Assembly (NCBI GenBank): GCA_016284235.1
Contig: JAEEOK010000064.1
Span: 1 to 51,068 of the forward strand
Direction: 5' to 3'
Length of the DNA stretch: 51,068 bases
Source: Succinivibrionaceae bacterium
Lineage (GTDB): Bacteria > Pseudomonadota > Gammaproteobacteria > Enterobacterales > Succinivibrionaceae
In this document: positions 28,504 through 39,387 of the stretch, in pieces
Position numbering within the stretch: position 1 is the first letter of the stretch
How the letters are laid out: each line of letters opens with the position of its first letter
The notes under the pieces: model-generated
Databases searched by the model: none
Seen by the model: the letters and a program-made list of their open reading frames with translations, nothing else
Told to the model about the DNA's origin: nothing
Program-made: the position numbers and the translations under genes

Positions 28504-28530
28504 GGGAGTGCAACTGCACTCCTTTTATTT
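28504..28530 (+). terminator. Rho-independent terminator after secA
   Basis: GGAGTGC (28505-28511) pairs with GCACTCC (28516-28522) over an AACT loop, followed by TTTTATTTT. Confidence 0.88.
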
Positions 28531-28625
28531 TCCAGAAGGTAGACTTTTTGTGCAGAATTTGAATTTTTTTGTGTAGTACATCATTGTTATAACATTTTGT
28601 TTATATCGGGATACGGTTGTTAAAG

Positions 28626-28631
28626 TATAAT
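28626..28631 (+). promoter_or_regulatory. Possible -10 element of the pilBCD promoter
   Basis: A consensus TATAAT lies 55 nt upstream of the pilB ATG and downstream of the secA terminator. No good -35 occurs at 16-18 bp, so an activator may be needed. This is a low-certainty call. Confidence 0.4.
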
Positions 28632-28686
28632 TTCAAAATGCAGGTTAGTAGGTGAATATAGATATTTAATCTCTAGAGGTGTTGCT

Positions 28687-30414
28687 ATGGCTGTGAAGAG
28701 TACTTTGTTACCTGTCCTGGTTGGTGAGGGCAAGTTAACTCAGAATCAGGCTGATGAGATCGTTAAGGATTGCGAAAAAAGGGATATTCCTATAATCCAG
28801 GGTATAGTGGAGACGAAGCTTATTTCCAGCGATGATTTAGCCAATTTTTGTACAGAACATTTTTCTCTGTCTCTGCTTAATCTGGATGAATTTGATCTCC
28901 AGGAAATTCCTAAAAACTTTCTTAATGAGAAATTAATTAAAAAGTTCCATGCTCTGCCTGTTTATCTCCAGGGTCGTACTCTCTATCTTGCTCTTTCAGA
29001 TCCTACTAATCTTGAAGCTCTTGAAGAGTTCGGTTTTTCCTTCGGTCTTCATACAGAACCGTTTCTTGTCGATGAGCTTAAGTTACAAAAGGCTATAAAG
29101 ATTCTGACTGACTCGGTGGCAGAACAGCTGAATGTAAATGACGGTCTGGCCAGTGATTTGGATAACATGGATTCACTTGAGGCTTTGAGTGCCGATGATG
29201 AACCGAGCGAAGCCAACAATCAGGGAGCAGCGGTTGAGACCGATTCGGAGGACGATGCTCCGGTTGTCAAGTTTATCAACCAGATGCTTTTAAAAGCGAT
29301 TCAGATGGGAGCATCAGACCTTCATTTCGAACCGTATGAGACTAAATACCGCATACGTTTCCGTATTGACGGTATTCTGCACCAGATTGCCACGCCTCCA
29401 GTTAACCTCAAGGAGAGATTTTCTGCACGTCTGAAGGTTATGTCAAGGCTTGATATAGCAGAAAAAAGACTTCCTCAGGACGGTCGAATTAAATTGAAAA
29501 TCGGTCCGAACAAGACTATGGATATGCGTGTAAACTCTCTTCCTACTCTGTGGGGTGAGAAGATCGTACTTCGTATCCTTGATTCTTCGGCTGCTAAACT
29601 GAACATAGACCAGCTTGGTTATAATGATGTTCAGAAAAAACAGTATCTGGATGCTCTTTCCAAGCCGCAGGGTCTGATTCTGGTAACCGGACCGACAGGC
29701 TCCGGAAAGACCGTGTCTCTTTATACCGGACTCAGTATACTTAATGATGAGGAGACAAATATTTCAACAGCAGAGGATCCGGTTGAAATCAACCTTTATG
29801 GTATAAATCAGGTTCAGATGAATCCAAAGGCAGGTTTGACTTTTGCCTCGGCTCTTCGTGCTTTCCTTCGTCAGGATCCTGATGTTATCATGGTTGGTGA
29901 GATTCGTGACCTTGAAACGGCGGAAATTGCAATTAAGGCAGCCCAGACAGGTCACCTTGTTCTTTCAACCCTTCATACAAATTCTGCAGCTGAAACTCTG
30001 ACCCGTCTGCTGAATATGGGTGTTCCTAGTTTTAATATTGCTTCGTCGTGCACCCTGATTATGGCGCAGCGTCTTGCCAGAAGACTCTGCTCGAAGTGCA
30101 AACAGGTGCAGGATGTTTCTGAACAGCAGATGAGAGCTGTCGGATTTACTGAAGAAGAGATCAAAGAAGGAATTCAGCTTTACGGACCGGTCGGTTGTGA
30201 TGCCTGCTCAGCTGGTTATAAAGGTCGTGTAGGTGTATACGAAATAATGGTTATGAATGATCGCATAGCTGAAGCGATCATGAATGATGCAAATTCCATT
30301 GAAATAAATAAGATTGCGGTCGAGCAGGGTATGATGACTCTTCGTAAATCTGCATTGGAAAAGGCTAAATTAGGTTTGACCAGTATTGCTGAAGTTAAAC
30401 GAGTTACAAGTTGA
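28687..30414 (+). CDS. pilB: Type IV pilus extension ATPase PilB
   Basis: PilB is the cytoplasmic hexameric ATPase that powers pilus extension. The 575-residue protein has an N-terminal MshEN-like domain (about 5-150), an acidic linker, and a GspE-type ATPase domain. The domain shows Walker A GPTGSGKT (K341), the Asp box STAEDPVEI, Walker [14 protein letters not shown], and the His box [12 protein letters not shown]. The tetracysteine zinc motif is CSKCKQ with CDACSAG (about 473-515). AGAGGTG precedes the ATG. pilC follows after 16 bp, so pilB and pilC form an operon. Confidence 0.97.
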   Translation: MAVKSTLLPVLVGEGKLTQNQADEIVKDCEKRDIPIIQGIVETKLISSDDLANFCTEHFSLSLLNLDEFDLQEIPKNFLNEKLIKKFHALPVYLQGRTLYLALSDPTNLEALEEFGFSFGLHTEPFLVDELKLQKAIKILTDSVAEQLNVNDGLASDLDNMDSLEALSADDEPSEANNQGAAVETDSEDDAPVVKFINQMLLKAIQMGASDLHFEPYETKYRIRFRIDGILHQIATPPVNLKERFSARLKVMSRLDIAEKRLPQDGRIKLKIGPNKTMDMRVNSLPTLWGEKIVLRILDSSAAKLNIDQLGYNDVQKKQYLDALSKPQGLILVTGPTGSGKTVSLYTGLSILNDEETNISTAEDPVEINLYGINQVQMNPKAGLTFASALRAFLRQDPDVIMVGEIRDLETAEIAIKAAQTGHLVLSTLHTNSAAETLTRLLNMGVPSFNIASSCTLIMAQRLARRLCSKCKQVQDVSEQQMRAVGFTEEEIKEGIQLYGPVGCDACSAGYKGRVGVYEIMVMNDRIAEAIMNDANSIEINKIAVEQGMMTLRKSALEKAKLGLTSIAEVKRVTS

Positions 30415-30430
30415 TTAGGGGAAATAATTC

Positions 30431-31678
30431 ATGGCTATTACGGCTTTAAAAACAAAAGTAAAAGAAGCACCTAAGAGAAAAATATTCCAGTTTGCATGGA
30501 AGGGAAAAAACAAAAAGGGTAATAATGTAAGTGGTATTGTCCAGGGTGCGTCAGAGGATGCGGCAAGAGCTGAACTGAAGCGTCAGGGCGTTACTATTCT
30601 TAAAATTAATAAACGCCAGACGATTGATTTTCTCGAGCCTAAGATCAAACCTATGGACATAGCAATGTTCTCCCGTCAGATTTGTACCATGCTTGGAGCC
30701 GGTGTTCCAATCATTCAGGCTATTGAACTTCTTTCCGGAAGTCATGAGAAGGGTAAAATGCGTGAGCTTCTCGGAAATATCGCTAATGAAGTGGCGGGTG
30801 GTGTGCCGCTGTCTCAGTCTCTTTCTAAATATCCGCAGTATTTTAATTCGCTTTATTGCGATCTTGTCGCTGCCGGTGAGCAGTCCGGTGCTCTTGAAAC
30901 AATTTATGACAGAATTGCGACCTACCAGGAAAAAACAGAAATGCTCAAATCCAAGATTAAAAAGGCATTGATGTATCCTACGGTTGTTGTTATCGTTGCG
31001 ATTCTCGTTACTGCAATTCTGCTGATGTTTGTTGTTCCTCAGTTTGAGGATATATTTGCCGGATTCGGTGCCGAGCTTCCTGCCTTTACGAAGTTTGTTG
31101 TTGAATTATCAAGATGGCTTAAAAGTAACTGGATAATACCGTTTATAACGATAGTGGCTCTTTTCTTTGTTGTTAAGCATTGCTTGATTCATTATCCTAA
31201 ATTCAAGGATTTCCTTGATATAGCATCGCTTAAACTTCCGGTTGTGGGCAATATCTTGAAAAAGGCTTCGCTTGCCCGTTTTTCATCAACGTTGTCTACA
31301 ACATTTGCTGCCGGTATTCCTCTTGTTGATGCACTGGTCTCTGCTGCCGGTGCTTCAGGTAATGCACTTTACAGGGAAGCTGTTTTGGATGTCAGAAACG
31401 AAGTTATGGCAGGTATGCAGATGCATATGGCGATGCGTACCACTATGGTTTTCCCTGATATGCTTACGCAGATGGTAATGATCGGTGAAGAAGCTGGTTC
31501 TATTGATGAAATGCTTGCAAAAATTGCCGGTATATATCAGCAGGAGGTTGATGATGCTGTTGATGGCTTGTCCAGCATGCTCGAACCTCTTATCATGGTT
31601 ATCCTTGGTGTTCTGATTGGTGGTCTGGTTGTTGCTATGTATCTGCCGATCTTTACCATGGGCGATGTTATCAAATAA
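30431..31678 (+). CDS. pilC: Type IV pilus inner-membrane platform protein PilC
   Basis: PilC is the inner-membrane platform on which PilB acts during pilin polymerisation. The 415 residues contain two T2SF/GspF repeats: about 75-200 (MAMFSRQICTMLGAGVPIIQAIELL) and about 277-400 (ARFSSTLSTTFAAGIPLVDALVSAAG). Each ends in a hydrophobic segment, with helices at about 180-200, 230-250 and 385-408. The N-terminal KIFQFAWKGKNKKGNNVSG block is typical of pilus PilC. It lies between pilB and a terminator that precedes pilD. Confidence 0.96.
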   Translation: MAITALKTKVKEAPKRKIFQFAWKGKNKKGNNVSGIVQGASEDAARAELKRQGVTILKINKRQTIDFLEPKIKPMDIAMFSRQICTMLGAGVPIIQAIELLSGSHEKGKMRELLGNIANEVAGGVPLSQSLSKYPQYFNSLYCDLVAAGEQSGALETIYDRIATYQEKTEMLKSKIKKALMYPTVVVIVAILVTAILLMFVVPQFEDIFAGFGAELPAFTKFVVELSRWLKSNWIIPFITIVALFFVVKHCLIHYPKFKDFLDIASLKLPVVGNILKKASLARFSSTLSTTFAAGIPLVDALVSAAGASGNALYREAVLDVRNEVMAGMQMHMAMRTTMVFPDMLTQMVMIGEEAGSIDEMLAKIAGIYQQEVDDAVDGLSSMLEPLIMVILGVLIGGLVVAMYLPIFTMGDVIK

Positions 31679-31706
31679 TTTTTTGAAATCGAATAAATGT
31701 TGTTCT

Positions 31707-31732
31707 AGTGGGCATACAATGCCCACTTTTTT
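31707..31732 (+). terminator. Terminator-like hairpin between pilC and pilD
   Basis: GTGGGCA (31708-31714) pairs with TGCCCAC (31720-31726) over TACAA and is followed by six T residues. pilD starts only 12 nt later, so it probably attenuates rather than fully separates expression of pilBC from pilD-coaE-yacG. Confidence 0.85.
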
Positions 31733-31744
31733 GGTTAGTACTTC

Positions 31745-32623
31745 ATGACTGAAATTTTAAATTTTTATAACAGTTGCCCTTTTCTGTATTTTACATATAT
31801 ATTTGTTTTGGGACTACTTGTTGGCAGCTTTCTCAATGTTGTAATTTATCGCGTTCCTATTATGATGGAGAAATCATTCAAACGCGACTATCTTGAATAT
31901 TTTGAACCTGATTCAGAACTTCTGAAGAAAGAAGAGGAGACTTTTAATCTTTTTGTGCCTAGATCCCGCTGTCCGAACTGTGGTCACAAAATTACAGCGT
32001 GGGAAAATATTCCTGTTTTGAGCTGGCTTTTTTTAAGAGGTAAATGTTCCGGTTGTAAACAGCCTATATCGTACAGATATCCTGCAATTGAGACACTTTC
32101 GGGTTTATTAACTTTAGCTAGTGCCATAATTTTCCCTCCTTCATTGAGTCTGGCTGGTTGTATACTTTTGATGTGGTTTCTGATTGCTCTCAGCTTCATT
32201 GACTTCGACAAGATGCTGCTTCCGGATGAAATTACTCTTCCGCTGATATGGCTTGGCCTTATTTTTAACTATTTCGGTGCCTTCTGTTCTCTTGAAGATG
32301 CCCTGATTGGAGCAGTGGCCGGTTATATGATTTTGTGGTCGTTTTACTGGCTGTTTAAGCTTGTTACAGGAAAGGAGGGAATGGGTTACGGTGATTTTAA
32401 ACTCACTTCCGCCATCGGTGCGTGGTGCGGCTGGCAGATGCTTCCTGCCACAATTTTTCTTTCCGCCATATTTGGAGCTGTTATTGGTGTAACGTATCTT
32501 GTGCTTGTTAATAAAGGTAAGAGCAGACCAATTCCATACGGCCCTTATATAGCGATGGCAGGCATTATTGTGATGTGGTGGGGGAAAAGTATTAACAATT
32601 GGTATCTTGGAAGTGTAGTTTGA
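31745..32623 (+). CDS. pilD: Prepilin leader peptidase/N-methyltransferase PilD
   Basis: PilD cleaves the class III leader of prepilins on the cytoplasmic side of the membrane and methylates the new N-terminus. The 292-residue polytopic protein has the N-terminal LLVGSFLNVVIYR, the zinc-binding cysteine pairs C76/C79 and C101/C104 flanking ENIPVLSWLFLRGKC, and the two catalytic aspartates, D153 in SFIDFDKMLLPD and D217 in GMGYGDFK. All substrates visible here (major pilin, FimT, PilV, PilW, PilX, PilE) are encoded within 19 kb downstream. Its stop codon overlaps the coaE TTG start. Confidence 0.97.
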   Translation: MTEILNFYNSCPFLYFTYIFVLGLLVGSFLNVVIYRVPIMMEKSFKRDYLEYFEPDSELLKKEEETFNLFVPRSRCPNCGHKITAWENIPVLSWLFLRGKCSGCKQPISYRYPAIETLSGLLTLASAIIFPPSLSLAGCILLMWFLIALSFIDFDKMLLPDEITLPLIWLGLIFNYFGAFCSLEDALIGAVAGYMILWSFYWLFKLVTGKEGMGYGDFKLTSAIGAWCGWQMLPATIFLSAIFGAVIGVTYLVLVNKGKSRPIPYGPYIAMAGIIVMWWGKSINNWYLGSVV

Positions 32624-33225
32624 GACCTTTTACTGTTGGATTAACAGGTGGCATTGGTGCCGGTAAAAGTACCATTGCCTCTTTTTTTGCAAAACATGGT
32701 GTTTTGATTATTGATGCCGATCTTGTTACCCACGAAATATGGGAGCAGGATCGGGATTTTTTTTTGATGATGCAAAATCATTTCGGGAACAGTATTATTT
32801 CATCTGAAGGTTTGATAGATCGGTTCAGAATCAGAGAAATTGTTTTTTCAGTTCCTTCAGAACTTGATTTCATAGAAGGAATTCTGCTTCCGAAAATTCG
32901 TAATCAGCTGCAGTCATCTATAAACAGTGCCACATCTCAGTATGTTGTTGCTGTTGTACCGCTTCTTTTTGAAAAGAACTTTGATGATCTGGTGGATAGA
33001 ACTCTGTGTGTTGATCTTGATACAGATATTCAGATAGAACGAGCTTCTGTTCGTGATAACTGTTCCATTGAGAAAATTAAAAAGATTGTATCTAAGCAGA
33101 TGTCCAGGAGTGAACGGAGAGCCCGGTCAGATGATATAATTTACAACTGTGAAAGTGTTTATGAAAAGACAAGGACTGTCGATTATTTTCACGAGTTTTA
33201 CCTTAGACGAGCTGAAAAATTATGA
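32620..33225 (+). CDS. coaE: Dephospho-CoA kinase CoaE
   Basis: CoaE phosphorylates dephospho-CoA in the last step of coenzyme A synthesis. The protein has the P-loop [11 protein letters not shown] near the N-terminus, [36 protein letters not shown], and [19 protein letters not shown] in the lid/CoA region. I placed the start at TTG 32620, which overlaps the pilD stop, because GGAAG at 32609-32613 is 6 nt upstream. This gives 201 residues against 206 in E. coli. The pilD-coaE-yacG order is conserved in many gammaproteobacteria. Confidence 0.95.
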   Translation: MRPFTVGLTGGIGAGKSTIASFFAKHGVLIIDADLVTHEIWEQDRDFFLMMQNHFGNSIISSEGLIDRFRIREIVFSVPSELDFIEGILLPKIRNQLQSSINSATSQYVVAVVPLLFEKNFDDLVDRTLCVDLDTDIQIERASVRDNCSIEKIKKIVSKQMSRSERRARSDDIIYNCESVYEKTRTVDYFHEFYLRRAEKL

Positions 33226-33446
33226 TTGTTAAATGTCCGACTTGCGGCAGAAAAGTTGAATGGTCAACTAACAACAGGTTCAGACCTTTTTGTTCTTCAC
33301 GTTGCAAATTGATTGATCTCGGTGCATGGCTGGATGAGAAAATGGTCATTTCCGAGAATAATTCGACTGGTGAAGAAATATCTCCTGAATTGAAAAATGT
33401 TCTGTTTAATGATAACGGTTCAAAGGATAAAAAAGGCGACCTGTGA
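33222..33446 (+). CDS. yacG: DNA gyrase inhibitor YacG (zinc-binding)
   Basis: YacG is a small zinc protein that binds GyrB and blocks gyrase from DNA. The 74 residues carry the four-cysteine zinc site C5/C8 (CPTC) and C24/C28 (CSSRC), with the conserved [19 protein letters not shown]. The C-terminal tail is variable, as in the family. It overlaps the coaE end by 4 bp. Confidence 0.96.
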   Translation: MIVKCPTCGRKVEWSTNNRFRPFCSSRCKLIDLGAWLDEKMVISENNSTGEEISPELKNVLFNDNGSKDKKGDL

Positions 33447-33606
33447 TTTTTCGCATGAATATAGATTTGTTATTTGATTTTTACTGAAATTAAAGTATCA
33501 GTTGGATAGGTATTTCTGTTTTAAATGATACCGGTTGTTAATAGTCTGATGATTTGATTTTAGAGTTAACAGCCGATTGTTTTATTTTTTAACCTTAGGG
33601 GGAATT

Positions 33607-36180
33607 GTGTTAGATACTTACTTTGAACAGGCTGCTGAACGCCAAAAATCAGGGATAATGCCAAAACCGCTTTCTGCGGCTGATGTTGAAGAACTGATTG
33701 AAATTCTTCAGAGTCCACCAGAAGAAAGAGGTTCTGAACTGCTCTCATTATTGGCTGATCGTGTCCCGCCGGGAGTTGATGAGGCAGCAAAGGTAAAGGC
33801 TGATTTTTTAAATAGAATTGCTAAGGAAGAATTGAGTTCCCCGTTGATTGCTCCGCAAAAGGCTGTTGAGCTTCTGGGAACCATGCAGGGTGGTTATAAT
33901 GTTAATTACCTGGTTGATTTGCTGTCGAATGATAAACTTGGGGTATATGCAGCCGAATCTCTTAAGCGCATGGTGCTTGCGTTTTATGCCTTTGACAAAG
34001 TTGCACAGCTTGCAGATCAGGGAAACACCAATGCAAAGGTGGTAATGCAGTCATGGGCCGATGCAGAATGGTTTACCAGCAGATCAAAACTTCAGAGTAA
34101 GATTACACTGACAGTATTCAAAGTGCCTGGAGAAACCAATACGGATGATCTGTCACCTGCTCAGGATGCATGGTCAAGACCTGATATTCCTCTCCATGCC
34201 ATGGCGATGCTGAAAAATGCCAGAGACGGTATAGTTCCGGATCAGGATGGCGTTGTAGGTCCTGTAACATTGATTAATGAACTTAAGAAAAAAGGCAATC
34301 CGCTCGTTTATGTCGGTGATGTTGTTGGTACAGGCTCATCCCGTAAATCTGCAACAAATTCTGTTCTCTGGTTTATAGGTGATGACATTCCTAATGTTCC
34401 TAACAAACGTGCCGGAGGTTTTGTATTCGGTGGAAAAATAGCCCCGATTTTCTTTAATACAATGGAGGATGCGGGTGCACTTCCTGTAGAACTTGATGTT
34501 TCAGGTATGAATACAGGTGATGAAATTGATCTTTACGTATATGAAGGCAGGGTAACCCTTCATAACAGTGATAAGGTACTGTCCGAAGTTAAACTGAAAA
34601 CTGATGTTCTTCTTGATGAGGTTCAGGCAGGCGGACGAATTCCTCTTATTCTTGGCCGAAAGCTTACTGCAAAAGCCAGAACTTATCTGAATCTGCCGGA
34701 ATCCACTGCTTTTCGCAAGTTAAAGCCGGTTGAGGATTCAGGGAAAGGATATACTCTGGCCCAGAAGATTGTCGGAAAAGCCTGCGGTGTTGACGGAGTA
34801 AGACCGGGAACGTATTGCGAACCAAAGATGACGACTGTTGGTTCACAGGATACCACCGGGCCGATGACCCGTGATGAATTGAAAGATCTGGCATGTCTAA
34901 ATTTTTCTGCAGATCTTGTGATGCAGTCATTTTGTCATACAGCTGCATATCCAAAGCCTGTTGATGTCCAGACACACAAAACTCTTCCTGAGTTTATAAT
35001 GAATCGCGGCGGTGTTGCATTAAGACCTGGCGACGGGGTTATTCACAGCTGGCTAAACAGAATGGTTCTTCCGGATACTGTTGGAACCGGCGGCGATTCT
35101 CATACACGTTTTCCTATAGGTATCTCTTTCCCTGCCGGTTCTGGACTTGTGGCTTTCGCTGCCGCAACTGGCGTAATGCCTCTTGATATGCCGGAATCTG
35201 TGCTTGTCAGATTTAGCGGAACTATGCAGCCTGGCATTACCTTGCGCGACCTTGTTCATGCAATTCCGTACACTGCAATCAAACAGGGACTTCTGACAGT
35301 TGAGAAGAAAGGCAAGAAGAATGTTTTCTCGGGCAGGATCCTTGAAATTGAAGGTTTGCCGGATCTTAAGGTTGAGCAGGCATTTGAACTTGCTGATGCA
35401 TCTGCGGAAAGATCGGCAGCGGGATGCTCTGTCAAACTTAATCCTCAGCCGGTTATTGAGTATCTCAATTCCAATATAGCCCTGCTTGAATGGATGATTT
35501 CACAAGGTTATGGAGATTCGCAAACAATTGCAAGACGTATTGAAGCTATGAAGAAGTGGCTTGAAGATCCTGTCCTTCTTTCAGCTGATCCTGATGCTGA
35601 ATATGCTGCCGTTATAGATATTGATATGTCTGAGATTAAAGAGCCGATATTGTGTGCACCAAACGATCCAGATGATGCAAGACTTCTTTCTGATGTTGCC
35701 GGTACTCCAATTGATGAGGTGTTTATCGGTTCATGTATGACAAATATCGGACATTTCAGGGCAGCCGGTAAGCTGCTTGAGAAATTGAAAAATCAGCTTC
35801 CGTCAAAACTTTGGCTTGCCCCTCCGACAAAAATGGACAGGAAAGAATTGTCCGATGAAGGCTTGTTTAATATTTTTGGCAGGTGCGGAGCCAGAATAGA
35901 AATCTCCGGATGCTCACTCTGTATGGGTAATCAGGCCAGAGTAAAAGATAATGCTACGGTTATATCGACTTCTACCCGAAATTTCCCAAATCGACTTGGG
36001 CAGGGGGCTAATGTTTACCTCGGATCTGCTGAGTTGGCTGCAGTAACCTCAATACTTGGACGTCTGCCTACTGTGGACGAGTATATGGAAAAGGTTGATG
36101 TACTTTCTAAGTCAAAGGATGAAATTTATCGGTATATGAACTTTAATCTTATGGACGAATATAGCAGTCAGCAGTCGTAA
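33607..36180 (+). CDS. acnB: Bifunctional aconitate hydratase 2/2-methylisocitrate dehydratase AcnB
   Basis: AcnB isomerises citrate to isocitrate with a 4Fe-4S cluster. The 857-residue protein shows the AcnB-specific HEAT-like N-terminal domain (about 1-155), the swivel domain ([22 protein letters not shown]), and the catalytic domains with [17 protein letters not shown], the cluster-binding [18 protein letters not shown], and [15 protein letters not shown] chose GTG 33607, preceded by AGGGGGA, because it aligns with the usual N-terminus; an upstream in-frame TTG would add ten residues. A strong bidirectional terminator follows. Confidence 0.97.
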   Translation: MLDTYFEQAAERQKSGIMPKPLSAADVEELIEILQSPPEERGSELLSLLADRVPPGVDEAAKVKADFLNRIAKEELSSPLIAPQKAVELLGTMQGGYNVNYLVDLLSNDKLGVYAAESLKRMVLAFYAFDKVAQLADQGNTNAKVVMQSWADAEWFTSRSKLQSKITLTVFKVPGETNTDDLSPAQDAWSRPDIPLHAMAMLKNARDGIVPDQDGVVGPVTLINELKKKGNPLVYVGDVVGTGSSRKSATNSVLWFIGDDIPNVPNKRAGGFVFGGKIAPIFFNTMEDAGALPVELDVSGMNTGDEIDLYVYEGRVTLHNSDKVLSEVKLKTDVLLDEVQAGGRIPLILGRKLTAKARTYLNLPESTAFRKLKPVEDSGKGYTLAQKIVGKACGVDGVRPGTYCEPKMTTVGSQDTTGPMTRDELKDLACLNFSADLVMQSFCHTAAYPKPVDVQTHKTLPEFIMNRGGVALRPGDGVIHSWLNRMVLPDTVGTGGDSHTRFPIGISFPAGSGLVAFAAATGVMPLDMPESVLVRFSGTMQPGITLRDLVHAIPYTAIKQGLLTVEKKGKKNVFSGRILEIEGLPDLKVEQAFELADASAERSAAGCSVKLNPQPVIEYLNSNIALLEWMISQGYGDSQTIARRIEAMKKWLEDPVLLSADPDAEYAAVIDIDMSEIKEPILCAPNDPDDARLLSDVAGTPIDEVFIGSCMTNIGHFRAAGKLLEKLKNQLPSKLWLAPPTKMDRKELSDEGLFNIFGRCGARIEISGCSLCMGNQARVKDNATVISTSTRNFPNRLGQGANVYLGSAELAAVTSILGRLPTVDEYMEKVDVLSKSKDEIYRYMNFNLMDEYSSQQS

Positions 36181-36205
36181 AGATTATAATTCAGATCTTT
36201 CCAAT

Positions 36206-36239
36206 AAAAAAAAGAGGAGTTAAAACTCCTCTTTTTTTA
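36206..36239. terminator. Bidirectional terminator between acnB and the convergent His-rich gene
   Basis: AGAGGAGTT (36213-36221) pairs with AACTCCTCT (36224-36232). A T run (36232-36238) on one side and an A run (36206-36213) on the other let it work on both strands, which fits the convergent genes here. Confidence 0.88.
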
Positions 36240-36259
36240 TTCTTCTGTTTAATTTTTTA

Positions 36260-36679
36260 TTATCTGTGCCAACCCCGGTGACCGTGCCCTCCATGATGTC
36301 CAAATCCTCTGTTATGGTGAGGAGCAAAACCGTGTCGCATCATGCGCGGACCGTGATGATGGTGCGGTGCAGGACCATAACCGTGGTGGTGGTGATGATG
36401 GTGCGGACCGGGACCGTAGTGGTGATGATATCTTGGACCTCTGTCATAGTAGAACCACGGATCAAAGTAGAATCCGGCATATGGAACCGATACTGTAGGA
36501 TATGAATATCCATTATAATACTGGCATGGTGGCTCTCCCACATGACCGCATCCGTAACTGTATGTCGGTGCACTGTATATTACAGGAGGACCGATTCTAA
36601 CACTGACGTAAGCATTTGCGCTCATGCATGGCAGTGCTGATATTGCAAAGATTGCCAACAATTTTGTTATCAGGTTCAT
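36260..36679 (-). CDS. Secreted histidine-rich small protein, function unknown
   Basis: The 139-residue protein has a clear signal peptide (MNLITKLLAIFAISALPCMSANA, cleavage near residue 23). A short Tyr/Pro-rich segment with two cysteines (CGHVGEPPC) follows. The C-terminal half is dominated by histidine and glycine, with about 22 His including one run of seven. A role in binding Ni, Zn or Cu in the periplasm or at the surface is inference from composition only. I do not recognise a named family. AGGAG precedes the ATG. It is the distal gene of a minus-strand trio after nadC and ampD, with about 50 nt to ampD. Confidence 0.75.
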   Translation of the reverse strand: MNLITKLLAIFAISALPCMSANAYVSVRIGPPVIYSAPTYSYGCGHVGEPPCQYYNGYSYPTVSVPYAGFYFDPWFYYDRGPRYHHHYGPGPHHHHHHHGYGPAPHHHHGPRMMRHGFAPHHNRGFGHHGGHGHRGWHR

Positions 36680-36730
36680 TGTGATTTTCTCCTAGTGGTT
36701 GCTAAATAACTGTAATCACTAACTAACTAT

Positions 36731-37291
36731 CTATTTAGATAGCAGACTGAAGTAAAAGTTCCAGTCAAAACTTAAACCAGGATCGGTCTTTCTTTTTGGA
36801 GCTATGTCGGAATGACCCGTAATTCTTTCTTTAGTTATCTCCCTATACTCTGTTATAAGCAATTTTGTCAATAGTGCAAGGTTTTTATACTGTTCTATTG
36901 TGTATGGTAGATTATCTGTCCCTTCTAGTTCTATGCCTATCGAAAAATCATTGCATGCTTCACGACCCTTATAGAGTGATTTTCCTGCATGCCATGCACG
37001 GTTGAGAAAAGAAACGTATTGAATGATCTCTCCGGATCTTCTTATCAAACAGTGCGATGAAACCTGCAGAGTGCATATTTCCTTGAAATATGGGTGAAGT
37101 CTTGCGTCCAGTTTTCCGCAAAAAAAATCACTTATGTGATCATCAAGAAAAATACCAGGCGGCAAACTGATATTGTGTATAACAATGAGCGATATTTCTG
37201 ATTCTGGTCTGGAATTGTAGTGACTAGTTGGAACGGCTGTTACTTCCTTCAGCCATCCGTCGTTATTTACAGTCAGTTGTTGGTAGAGCAT
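36731..37291 (-). CDS. ampD: 1,6-anhydro-N-acetylmuramyl-L-alanine amidase AmpD
   Basis: AmpD is the cytoplasmic zinc amidase that splits anhydroMurNAc from stem peptides during murein recycling. The 186-residue protein lacks a signal peptide. It has the zinc ligands H39 (IVIHNISLPP), H160 (ITGHSDIAP) and D170 (KTDPG), and the conserved FLNRAWHAGKS and NDFSIGIELEG blocks. The length matches E. coli (183). TAAGG lies upstream of the ATG. It is codirectional with nadC, 136 nt away, whereas in E. coli ampD and nadC are divergent. AmpD links this region functionally to the dcw murein genes. Confidence 0.97.
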   Translation of the reverse strand: MLYQQLTVNNDGWLKEVTAVPTSHYNSRPESEISLIVIHNISLPPGIFLDDHISDFFCGKLDARLHPYFKEICTLQVSSHCLIRRSGEIIQYVSFLNRAWHAGKSLYKGREACNDFSIGIELEGTDNLPYTIEQYKNLALLTKLLITEYREITKERITGHSDIAPKRKTDPGLSFDWNFYFSLLSK

Positions 37292-37427
37292 TGATAACAG
37301 CCTTATATATGGTACTGCTTATAGATAACAGGATAAGCTCCGGTTATGAAATACTCATAACTGCTTATCCCGGTACAAACATATATTTTTGGAAACAGAA
37401 ATTAAAACAGTAGGGGTGAAACTCGTC

Positions 37428-38279
<852 letters not shown>

Positions 38280-38750
38280 TTACTGTAAGAGAAGAGATAA
38301 TAGAAACTGTATATGAATGAAATGCGTTACCTGGATGATGACTTGTGAAACTCCTTTAGTTATTTGAGCATACAGTTCATTCAATAAAACAATTCATTGT
38401 AAGTATAGACCGGTTGTTTTGCAAGAGACTAAGGTTCTCACAATTCAAGGCAAAATGGTTAGGGGATAAGTATTTTTGATTTGTGCAGATCGAACAAAAT
38501 TCTCCATTTAAAAGATTTGGATGTAGTGAAAAATTGTGGTTATTAAACAATTACGGGGAATAGTTTATACGCAAACCTTTTAATAACATATAAATCGGTG
38601 ACTAGTGATTGGAGATTGTTTGTGAATGACCTGGATGAGCAGAAATAACACATATAAGCGCTATACATAGTATTATGTTCATAATTGTTAAACATAAACG
38701 CGGCAGTCTATTGTATAAGTTTGAGTATTTAAGCGAATGTTTTCTTTCTT

Positions 38751-38766
38751 TGTGATATATATCACA
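38751..38766. promoter_or_regulatory. CRP binding site upstream of the pilin gene
   Basis: TGTGATATATATCACA is a perfect palindrome with the CRP half-sites TGTGA and TCACA separated by 6 bp, and the flanking T/A bases extend the symmetry. Its centre is about 113 nt upstream of the pilin ATG and roughly 60 bp upstream of the transcription start predicted from the -10 at 38806-38811, as at class I CRP promoters. Confidence 0.8.
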
Positions 38767-38805
38767 AAAGATAAAGAATTATGTGTTAATTTTGATTGCA
38801 GTGAT

Positions 38806-38811
38806 GATAAT
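38806..38811 (+). promoter_or_regulatory. Possible -10 element of the pilin promoter
   Basis: GATAAT lies about 40 bp downstream of the CRP site, with a weak -35 (GTGTTA, 38783-38788) at 17 bp spacing. The weak -35 fits activator dependence. No sigma-54 type -24/-12 element was seen. Confidence 0.4.
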
Positions 38812-38871
38812 ATGGAAGTGTCCCAAGGGGATAAAAAGGAATTTGTCTTTGTTTTGAAAGGAATCATATAT

Positions 38872-39330
38872 ATGAAAAAGAATGGTTTTACTCTTATCGA
38901 ATTAATGATTGTTATTGCAATTATCGGTATTCTCGCAGCTATCGCTCTCCCTGCATACAGCAAGTACACTGCACGTGCTAAGTTCACTGAAGTAACTTCT
39001 GCAACTTCAGCAATCAAGCAGCAGGTTGAACTTTGCATTTTTGATGTTGGTTATGATAACGTATCTAAGTGTAAAGATGGTGCTAAGGCTGATCCAGCTG
39101 CAGGTGAAAGAGGATGGAAGTTCGGCCAGCCTACAGATTATGCAACCAAGTATGTTGCTCAGATTAGCGTTAGCGAAGGTAAGATAACTGCTACTGCAAT
39201 CACTGGTCAGAATCTCAAGGGCTCAGACATTATCCTTGAGCCTACTCTTAAGGATGCTAATAATCCAAATTCTGCAATTGACTGGGTTGTAAGCACAAGC
39301 TCTAAGTGCATTACTGATGAACTTTGCTAA
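38872..39330 (+). CDS. pilA: Major type IV pilin (PilA-like)
   Basis: The 152-residue prepilin has a short type IVa leader MKKNG followed by [27 protein letters not shown]. PilD would cut after G5, and Glu5 of the mature protein is present. The globular domain has cysteines in [19 protein letters not shown] and a C-terminal pair, in [10 protein letters not shown], that could form the disulfide loop. I chose ATG 38872 because GAAAGGA lies about 9 nt upstream and the leader fits; upstream in-frame codons would cover the promoter. A strong terminator follows and a CRP site lies upstream, so it is probably a separate, highly expressed unit. Confidence 0.95.
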   Translation: MKKNGFTLIELMIVIAIIGILAAIALPAYSKYTARAKFTEVTSATSAIKQQVELCIFDVGYDNVSKCKDGAKADPAAGERGWKFGQPTDYATKYVAQISVSEGKITATAITGQNLKGSDIILEPTLKDANNPNSAIDWVVSTSSKCITDELC

Positions 39331-39358
39331 TAGTTAATAAAGTTTAAGAATCAGTTTA

Positions 39359-39385
39359 GGACTGCCATTTGGCGGTCCTTTTTTA
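39359..39385 (+). terminator. Rho-independent terminator of the pilin gene
   Basis: GGACTGCC (39359-39366) pairs with GGCGGTCC (39371-39378), with one G-U, over an ATTT loop. Six T residues follow. Confidence 0.9.
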
Positions 39386-39387
39386 TG

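Noticed and set aside
38600-38871. Sigma-54 (-24/-12) promoter for the pilin, as in Pseudomonas
   Set aside because: No GG-N10-GC arrangement at suitable spacing was seen; the CRP site and a -10-like element explain the region better.
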